Of a stretch of 64,000 nt of DNA, positions 56,831-64,000 are shown in pieces. How positions within the stretch are numbered: the stretch's first letter is position 1; each line of letters opens with the position of its first letter. This stretch comes from Clonostachys chloroleuca (taxonomy: Eukaryota; Ascomycota; Sordariomycetes; Hypocreales; Bionectriaceae): NCBI GenBank assembly GCA_037952775.1, contig JBANAY010000004.1, positions 7,192,001-7,256,000 of the forward strand. The letters are read 5' to 3'. The position numbers were made by a program, and so were the translations under genes. The notes under the pieces were generated by a model that did no database searches, was not told the DNA's origin, and saw only the letters and a program-made list of their open reading frames with translations.

Positions 56831-58389
56831 TCATTTCGTCTCCGGGGCAATGAACTTCAAGGTATAGATATGGTCCTCCGCAGCAACTAGCAGATTTGAT
56901 CGTTCCTCTTCGTTAGCAGTGCCGAGTTGTTGGACGATTTCTTCGAGCGACTTTCGGTGGTGATCCCAGCCAAAACATTGAGTCTGTGCATTTCCCTCAG
57001 CTAGTGTCTCGGCTTTCGTCGCAACCTTGCGCTCTTCAAGGAGCCCATGTTTATTTCTAATTCGACGCGGGTGTCTTTTTCCAGTGTTTGTTCTGGAATG
57101 TTTCCGAGGCTGGCCGTCTTCTTTGTGTATGCGGCGAACATGGTCTCGCAAGTTCCAGCGGCGAGTAAATCCGTTGCCCGGAATTGAGCGGCCGCAGCCT
57201 TCGTGAGGACATAGATACGGGTTCTCGCCATGTCCATGCATCGCATGGGCCTCTTTTTCATGCCGAAGTAGAATTGTAGAAGATGCGAATTGAGCCTCTT
57301 CACAGCTCTTGAATTTACAACGGTAAGGCTTGAGGTGAGTATCGACATATTTACTAGCCACAAATTAGGTCATCTCTAGCCACATCGTCGCTCTTAGAAT
57401 TGCGTTACAGAGGTACTCACTTGTAAGTGCATTTCGTATTGGTTGGGATATGGTTACAGTCGGCCTGCGCCTCCCAGGGACAGTGATACAACTGATCACT
57501 GCCGATCATTGCATCCTTATATAGTGAGTGCTCACGAAAGTTTGGTTTATCGCAAGAAGGTAGATCTGAAGCTGCCATTCCATCCTCTTTGTCAAATCGG
57601 ACAGGGAAGTGCTCGTTACTTTGAACCAAACCGTTCAAGGGATATGGAGTGTGGATTTGAGTCAGGCGTAGCAATCTGTATTCCTCGAGTCTGAATGAAG
57701 AGTTAGGATTTGAATGAAAACTATACTGCTGTATGACATTATGACGTACGTTTTATCGCTCCACGTTGTGTCTCGTAATACATCGTTGATTCTGGGAAGA
57801 GTCTGCTGTGGCTTGCATGGAAAGAAATGATAAGGGTCAAGGCCCTTCACCCTTGGTGCAAACATGCTGTGTTCGTCTGCAAGGGGGAGGCGAAAGGATC
57901 ACTACAAAGGACATAAAAGAAGTTAAGTAAGCTTTAGATCGCGACGGGAAGATGCACACAGGATGGTTCCTACACCGTTGACAGCGTTCTGTCATAAATG
58001 CGCTTGTCAAGCTCGGAATCGGTAGCACCAGTATGATAGGCGACACCCAGGTGCGATGGGGGTGGGTATGAGGTTGAGGGCGATATAGATGCTGGTCTAT
58101 CGCCCTCTCGGCCCCGGACCTCATCAAAAGATTTGAGGAAGGTCGAAGGGCTTCCAGGTCGCGGATCAATTGCGTCACGCGAAGATAGTCGATCATCAGT
58201 TGATTCATTGCTTCGCTTCTGATCGTCTGCCTCGCTTATCAAGGGGCTATAGTCAATATAATCATCTAGTGCAGGATCGAAGATCATCTCGTCAATTTTC
58301 CCTGATCTCAGGTTGGGAAAATGTGTATAGTGATTGAGACGTGAACCCCGCTCCTCTTGCTTTTGTGGCTGGCGTTGATTTCGTGACAA
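56831..58389 (-). CDS. C2H2 zinc-finger protein
   Basis: Exons on the minus strand: 56831-57353, 57421-57690 and 57750-57866, preceded by a probable exon reaching from 57974 to about 58389. Introns are at 57354-57420, 57691-57749 and 57867-57973, all in frame. The zinc-binding part reads LYHCPWEAQADC, KYVDTHLKPYRCK, CEEAQFASSTILLRHEKEAH, CPHEGCGRS...FTRRWNLRDHVRRIH, so three finger-like units are present, the first imperfect. The tail is basic (RKHSRTNTGKRHPRRIRNKH) and then helical. The upstream exon is acidic and Ser-rich. It is probably a DNA-binding nuclear protein. The start is unresolved: 57865 has an in-frame ATG, and an open frame at 58434-58697 could be a further exon, but I found no splice that joins it. 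Confidence 0.65.
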
Positions 58390-59233
58390 GGCTCTGGGTC
58401 TTTGTACGACCCCAACCCCTCACAGAGTGCAAATCAGAGCTGATTGCGCGAGAGGGCTATAGTCGCCTGCTCTTGTATCATAGAAAAGACTGCTTCTTGG
58501 TAGCTAGCTAGCAGCCTATCACTCCAAGGCAAGTTTGGCCTTGATACGACGCGATGATAGTCTGTTGAAATTCGTGGTGACTTAGGAGCGGAGAAGGAAT
58601 GGGCCTGGAGATTCGAATCAAGCCTACCAGCGTACAGGAGGTATCCATCGGTCAGACTTGAGGTGGTGATTGGTCGAGTTCCAATGTTGTTATGCATGCC
58701 TATCGCCTATCGGTTACTGCGGCCGCCTCACTGGCTGCAGCGGCAGAATTTCACTGCTTACAATTCTATGGAAGTAATCAAGCATCCTTAGTGAGTCATG
58801 ATGTCTTTTTTGCCATAAAATATTCTCTAATTCAAGCCGCGTCCGCTACCTCCCAACATTCGCCTAACTTAACGCCCGGCCCTGGTTTGCTGTATTGTAT
58901 TCGTGATACTCAATACACTCCTTCATTCGCAATAGAAGGAGCAACGAGAGGTAACGTATGGTTCTTGAAGTTTAAGTATTACCCAAGGAAAAGAAGATGC
59001 GCAAAGGGTAAAGCTGATCAGGGTTGTTTCCATTAGTCACAGCGCAAAGGGAAGCGAAGCAAACCGGGTTGACTATATTTCGATTCAATCTTTGTGTTCC
59101 CTTTTCTTTGTCGGTGGAACATGATTTCTGGCACATCTATACTACTCTTCTTGATTTAAATTAAATCTAGGAACTTCACCAATAAATGTAGTACCCAACA
59201 TATCTTCCTATAACCAAGTAGCACATTAGGGAA
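58390..59233. other. Intergenic, possibly with a 5' exon of the C2H2 gene
   Basis: A minus-strand frame at 58434-58697 (starting MHNNIGTRPITTSSL) may be an upstream exon of the zinc-finger gene. The rest shows nothing. Confidence 0.35.
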
Positions 59234-59770
59234 TCACCTTGCCAATGCTGCTAGAAGTATCTTTGCGATAATCTTAGCATTCGCTGCATTCAAGCCACAG
59301 TGATCACCAAGGTCTCCTTGACAGTGATCTTGATTATTCGTTGACAACCCCTTGGGATCTATACGAAGCAATCTCAGCACCCGGAGGAATTGTGTCCGAA
59401 TCCAACTCATCTGAACTTCTCTCAAGGCCTGTACCAGAACATGGCATCCACTGTGCCAAGGACCCTGAACAACGACATGCCGCCTATGGTCATCTCTGGA
59501 CGTGGGAAGAGAGCTCTTTTGATACAAGGTGTACGAGATATGGGATGGGTCCAAGTCGTGGTAGCTGGCACATAAGATGGTTGGAACCATCAGCTCGGAG
59601 AGTGATGCAGGCTTAATATAGTTGCCAAGATGAAAGGGCGCACTTTGGCATATCGAATCAACTAAGTCTTGAGCTAATTGCACTGACTCAGTCCTAGATG
59701 CGTGTCTTAGAGGGTTTTTGGCATTGCCTACTAGCCCATACAAGCTTGGAAAGAGGTCAAGAAGAGCCAT
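59234..59770 (-). pseudogene. C-terminal remnant of a fungal transcription-factor-like protein
   Basis: An isolated frame of 178 residues resembles the C-terminal end of a fungal Zn2Cys6-type regulator: LLDLFPSLYGLVGNA, VDSICQSAPFHLGNYIKP, DDHRRHVVVQGPWHSG, SWIRTQFLRVLRLLRI. In the relatives I recall, the segment after QGPWH is longer (a LSRLLTLF-type helix), so some 20 residues seem to be missing here. No DNA-binding domain or upstream exon can be found before 59770, where the sequence turns AT-rich. I take it as a leftover of a deleted gene. A short functional protein is possible but less likely. Confidence 0.45.
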
Positions 59771-59975
59771 TTTAGCTATCCCCGAATAAGCTCTTACTCT
59801 AGAGCATTTAAAATTAAAGCCACACGAAGATGAGGAAAGTCAATATATTGGTACCTACTTCTGAAGCTACGGATGCTTCTAGAAATGACCTAGACGATTC
59901 GGGCGCCAGTCTTCCAGTCCATTCTCTTTGAGCCTGCTACAATGTTCGTCAATAAATGGAAAAAGACCTCCAGAA

Positions 59976-61083
59976 CTAGCGAAAATTAGTCAAAACGCCA
60001 TCCGTCCAAGTCCACACTCGCTTGGCGAATTCTTCACTAGAGGGTAGACCATCCGGCTTTCGAAGAACACCAATCGGCTCGTAGTATGCGCCGTTCACAA
60101 GGATGTTTCGCTCCGCTCCAGCTGCCACCCATAATGAATTCAAAGATCCCTGATGCGGCGAATGGATAGATTCCCCTCTCAGCCAGTGCCTCCCATATGA
60201 GTAAAACTTGGCCAGAGCGGAGGAATTGTGGATCAAGTTTGTGGCAACAAACCCGGGGTGGATAGAAACACTGAGTATTTGAGGATATCTGCGCGCAAGT
60301 TCGGCCGCATATACAAGGTTTGCAAGTTTACTTTGGCTATCACGCAACCGTTAGCGTCTAAGACCAAAGGCAATAAAGATGATTGTCGCTTGGCAGTGAG
60401 AACTTTTCCTAGTCACATACCCGTATCTTGTCATGGACTCCACGAAGCCGCTCTGGGCTGATGATAATTTGTCCCAAGCGAGCCCGTCCTTTGGGTGGAG
60501 TGCAAATCCTGCAGAGCTGAGTATGACAATTCGCACGTCTGCTTGTAATAGAAAGGCCGTTTGGAGCATGACAGGTAGAAGCTTATCAATGAGCAAGGCG
60601 TGTCCAAGGTAATTGGTAGCCACATGTATCTCAAATCCATCTACGCTAATAGCGGGAGGAACATCCATGATGCCGCCGTTGCATATCAATAGGTCCAGGC
60701 GATCGTGGGTGAATTGAGCAACAGCTGATTTGACAGATGCGAGAGAGGAGAGGTCCATCTGGATGAATGTGATAGAAATGCTCGGCTGAGCAGCCTTGAC
60801 AAGTTTGATAACTTGCTTGGCAGCAGATTGATTCCGACCGGTGAAGTATAGATGAGCTGGCTGATGCTGTGCCAATTGCTCTAGAGTGCTCTTTCCCACA
60901 CCCGCAGTGCCTATGAGAAAGCTATATCAGAATCAACCTCGCCGGATTATTATGTTTTGGTCTAAATAACTTCTATTCTCGCGAAGTGAACGTACCACCT
61001 GTAACAAAAATGACCTTCCCGCTGAGCGAAGGGATGTCCATGCTCGGGTTGAACTCGGTGAAGCCCGATAGTTGTCTCGGCAT
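59976..61083 (-). CDS. Short-chain dehydrogenase, retinol-dehydrogenase-like
   Basis: There are three exons, 60996-61083, 60421-60910 and 59976-60336, with introns at 60911-60995 and 60337-60420, giving 312 residues. The cofactor loop is split by intron 1 and reads VIFVTGGT+AGVGKSTL (TGGxxGxG). LLICNGGIM is the NAG motif variant, VILSSAG carries the catalytic Ser, and the active site is Tyr192-G-Q-S-Lys196 across intron 2. SIHPGFVATNL follows. These features fit the fungal WW-oxidoreductase/retinol-dehydrogenase-like SDRs, NADP-dependent enzymes of unknown substrate. There is no membrane anchor or signal peptide. The frame is intact. Confidence 0.88.
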
Positions 61084-61508
61084 CTTGAGGCGGAACGTGA
61101 ATATGTCTTAAAAACCCAATGATAATTTGTTTAGATTGAGAGGAATAAATCATATATTCCTACCTTGATGTAGCCGTATTTATATGTATTGACATACATC
61201 TAGAATGACCGGTAGTTACCGTCAAGCCGCCTTCTCGACATGGTAACTGTTGATAGCCCAAATCTATTGGTGTTACCATTGTTTCGGTTCTAGATTGAGC
61301 CTAGCGGGATAAGCAATGAACACGGAGATTTTTGACCGGGAGTCTGACAGGCCCCTTTTTGCTTTGTTCTTTTGAGTTAGAACATAAGCAATCCAGGGCA
61401 GTCCTGTCTGACAACCTGGTGTTTGTGCTTCGTTTTCTTCTTTACGCGTGCGACTAGATGCCGATGACCATTTGTTGATATGTTGCTGCGACAGTGATGA
61501 ACTTGAAC
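61084..61508. other. Divergent promoter region
   Basis: It lies between the SDR and the bZIP gene. No gene is supported. Confidence 0.5.
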
Positions 61509-62572
61509 ATGGTTAAGTCCGGCGCTTCTCTTCCACGGCGTCACAAGACTTTGCGGACCGAGGTATTGGAATTCCGGATCTTTAAGTCCAGTCAAATACT
61601 TATCAAAGCGTAACACGTGCATCCAGGTTCGCGAGGCCAAAGACAACTGGCTAGAGGAGCCAGACCGAGCAGAGAGGCGGAAACTGCAAAATCGATTACA
61701 TCAAAGAGCATGGCGCACGTCTTTCCACCTTGCTGCGTCTGAATCCTCTGCTAACGACAAATAGGCCGGAAACGTAAAGAAGAGCTCTCTGTTCAGCCCA
61801 GAGCCCATAAGTTTGAGGGACCCTGGGCTGGACATGGCATCTTGGTACTGCAAGAGCCGGAGGCCGGAGATGCCGCTCATCCTAGGCAGCGCGCAAGAAG
61901 TTCGCCATCCCCTTCAGCGAGTGCAGCCTCGAAAGAACGAGACAGCTCGGCTCCGTATTTGCTTATACCTCCTATCCTCTCTACGGATGCAGATACTAGG
62001 ATACTATTTCCATTGTCGCCTGACCATCTGCTTATCACGCTGGTCCAATACAATGTGAAGCGAGCGATAATGTACAACATGGCACTTCTTGGCCTCAGCG
62101 AAACCCTGCCACCGGCCAAGCAGAGCGCTTTTCTTCTTCCTCCACTCTTGATCCCATCGCCACCAGCATTCCCTACCTCACTCTACCCGACCAGCCTCCA
62201 GCTGTCTAAGGTGTATGATCCTCGCATTGCCATCGTGCCTTGCGCGGCATGCGGAATAATCTGATCCTATTTTCGGGCGCCTATGACATGGAAGCACTTG
62301 CTGCTGACTTGCACGGGGGACTGTTTGAGGGTTTCCGTGATGCAGACATGTCCGGCGTGATGATATGGGGAGAACCATGGAGGCCGGCGTCATGGGAGGT
62401 GACTGACGGATTCGCCCGGAAATGGGGGTTCTTGCTGGAGGGATGTTCTGATATACTAGATGCTACGAATCGATGGAGAGAGTCGCGGGGCGAGGAACCA
62501 ATATGCTGGGATACGATCCCAACTCTCGAGAGATCCAAGACACAGGCTCTGACGGTGGAAAGTTGTTCATGA
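61509..62572 (+). pseudogene. bZIP transcription factor with DUF3425 domain, one frame break
   Basis: Exons: 61509-61562, 61627-61714 and 61765-62572. Intron 1 (61563-61626) is GT-AG. Intron 2 (61715-61764) begins GCACGT and ends AATAG after a CTAAC branch site, a GC-AG type, and its removal completes the basic region RRKLQNRLHQRAWR-RKRK. The DUF3425 domain follows: DHLLITLVQYNVKRAIMYN, SLYPTSLQLSKVYDPRIAIV, MRNNLILFSGAYD, GVMIWGEPWRPASWEVTDGF, RKWGFLLEGCSDILDATNRW. Between AIVP and LRGMRNN the frame changes at about 62239, as if one base of a C run were lost. Without that break the gene would look healthy and encode a nuclear regulator. The break may be a true mutation or an assembly indel. 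Confidence 0.65.
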
Positions 62573-62907
62573 TTGCGTGGCCAGTTAGTTCCGAGACCCC
62601 ACAAACAGTGGACCACGTCTCACGGAGCAGATACGTGCTAGGTAACACGCCGTTTCATGCAAATCCACATCGTGATGCGTCATGATTATGATCCACCTGG
62701 AGATATCCCATGTTAGTGACGTCAACGCCGGAACTGACATGCCGAAATAGCCAAGCATAGGGATCAAGCTTAATGACGGAGGGTTTTATTCCTCACTTGT
62801 TGAAATCAAGGCAGGGCGTGTGGTAGACTTGTAGCATTAAAGTAAGAGTGGTCTCGTAGTTGATCTTTGTCCCAAACTCTCTTGAAAGGAGCCACAAGTC
62901 AGACATC
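62573..62907. other. Intergenic; promoter of the acid phosphatase
   Basis: There is no supportable gene. Confidence 0.5.
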
Positions 62908-64000
62908 ATGACTGTCCACGGCACACTCGCTCTCTTCGCCCTGGTGGCTTTTTCATCAGCCTCTACCCTCTACTCAACCTACAATTTCAATCCGCTGCAG
63001 CATCTTGCTGGCATATCGCCTTACTTTGAGCCTCAAGATCCCCCACTCTCACCAGACACCCCCATCGGATGCACAGCAGAGCGAGCCGCCTATCTGATTC
63101 GCCATGCCGCGATATACGCAAATGACTTTGACTACGAGGAGTACATTGAGCCATTTTTGGAGAAACTCGAGAATACGACAAGCGTCGATTGGGCTAAAAT
63201 ACCACCCTTGAATTTCTTGGCCGATTGGTCTGCACCCATCTCCGAAGCCGAGTCTGAGATTCTCACTCGGGTGGGAAAACTCGAAGCGACCCAGCTCGGA
63301 GTCGACCTGGAATTCAGATATCCAAACCTACGGTTGCCCCAACGTGTCTGGACATCCTCGGCAGAGCGCACATTAAAGTCTGCACAATCTCTGGTGCGGG
63401 GCCTTGAACTTGACGATAACACTATCAACGTTGTCAATGTATCCGAGTCCGAGAGCTCAGGTGCCAACAGCCTCACTCCGTACAAGAGCTGTCCGGCCTA
63501 TTCTTCGTCGGCGGGAAGCGACGAAAGCTCCGTCTTCCAGGAGCGATATGCTAAGCCCATCCTCGCTCGTTTAAATAACCTGGCTCCGGGGTTCAACTTC
63601 ACCGTCTCAGATGTTTTCGCCATGCAGCAAATATGTGGCTATGAAACTGTTATTCGCGGTAAATCTCTGTTCTGTAGCACGGACCTCTTTACACCCGATG
63701 ACTGGCTCGGGTGGGAGTATGCGGAGGATGTCAGATACCATTACAATGTTGGGTATGGCAATAATGCAGCCGGCTATGTTGGACTCCCTTGGTTCAACGC
63801 AACAGCCAATTTACTTCTAGAGGATGGGGAGGTTGAACAGGATCTATACCTCAGCTTCACGCATAGAGAACTGCCTCCGATGGTTCTGGTGGCCATGGGC
63901 CTGTTCAACAACTCCGAATTTGGCGGCAGCGAGTCCACGATCAACAGCACAATGCCTCTGGACCGAATAAACCACGCCCGTGCGTGGAAGAGTTCGAATA
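62908..64000 (+). CDS. Secreted histidine-acid-phosphatase-like protein (3' end outside window)
   Basis: The frame is open from ATG 62908 to the right edge, at least 364 residues without an intron. A signal peptide (MTVHGTLALFALVAFSSAS) starts the protein. The phosphatase core follows: GCTAERAAYLIRHAAIYAND, which holds the position of the phospho-accepting His, VWTSSAERTLKSAQSLVRGL, and LSFTHRELPPMVLVAMGLFNN, which corresponds to the C-terminal HD region. Several N-glycosylation sites (NVS, NFT, NAT, NNS) are present. The classical RHGxRxP is reduced to RHAAIYA and the HD to HRE; other fungal members of this branch share this pattern as I recall. It is either a phosphatase/phytase branch with altered chemistry or a non-catalytic relative. 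Confidence 0.8.
   Translation, partial: MTVHGTLALFALVAFSSASTLYSTYNFNPLQHLAGISPYFEPQDPPLSPDTPIGCTAERAAYLIRHAAIYANDFDYEEYIEPFLEKLENTTSVDWAKIPPLNFLADWSAPISEAESEILTRVGKLEATQLGVDLEFRYPNLRLPQRVWTSSAERTLKSAQSLVRGLELDDNTINVVNVSESESSGANSLTPYKSCPAYSSSAGSDESSVFQERYAKPILARLNNLAPGFNFTVSDVFAMQQICGYETVIRGKSLFCSTDLFTPDDWLGWEYAEDVRYHYNVGYGNNAAGYVGLPWFNATANLLLEDGEVEQDLYLSFTHRELPPMVLVAMGLFNNSEFGGSESTINSTMPLDRINHARAWKSSN

Overview
The window is nuclear DNA of a filamentous ascomycete (Pezizomycotina), most like a Eurotiomycete such as Aspergillus or Penicillium. The signs are short spliceosomal introns (about 48 to 137 bp) with GTAAGT-like donors and CTAAC branch sites, fungus-only families (HET-domain proteins, Zn2Cys6 and C2H2 regulators, SUR7/PalI, AA9), an intron-bearing tRNA-Val and no bacterial operon signals. 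All gene models were spliced by hand from reading frames and splice signals; the exon junctions are given in the entries.

Layout. 1-8.7 kb: a 2OG-Fe(II) oxygenase running off the left edge, a wax-synthase-like membrane acyltransferase, then two neighbouring decayed genes (a C2H2/Zn2Cys6 transcription factor and a GH36 alpha-galactosidase) and an orphan membrane protein. 10.7-20.6 kb: esterase-D-type hydrolase, secreted GH93-like exo-arabinanase, two orphan genes, phosphate/glycerophosphodiester MFS transporter. 21-28 kb: HET gene 1, tRNA-Val, LURP-like protein, SUR7-family protein. 30-42.6 kb: a run of plus-strand genes (maltose-permease-like transporter, cytochrome P450, small hydrophilic protein, LITAF-like protein, SDR, AA9 polysaccharide monooxygenase), each separately promoted, several with a TATA box about 100 bp upstream. 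43-51 kb: alpha/beta hydrolase, DmpA-type peptidase, F-box protein, HET gene 2. 52-64 kb: tRNA-Arg, a foldback repeat, a PEBP-family gene, HET gene 3, a C2H2 gene, a transcription-factor remnant, an SDR, a bZIP gene and an acid phosphatase running off the right edge.

How it fits together. No biosynthetic backbone enzyme (PKS, NRPS, terpene synthase) is visible, so the P450, SDRs and oxygenase do not make an obvious metabolite cluster. Carbohydrate genes (decayed alpha-galactosidase, exo-arabinanase, alpha-glucoside permease, AA9) and phosphate acquisition (MFS, acid phosphatase) suggest a saprotroph's accessory repertoire. Three HET genes, a predicted STAND-like N-domain protein, several broken genes and a foldback repeat are typical of fast-changing, possibly subtelomeric DNA.

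The most notable observations are a candidate U2-type AT-AC intron in the AA9 gene, two candidate GC-AG introns, and a series of one-base frame breaks (PEBP, HET 3, bZIP, LURP-like) that could be real inactivation or assembly indels.
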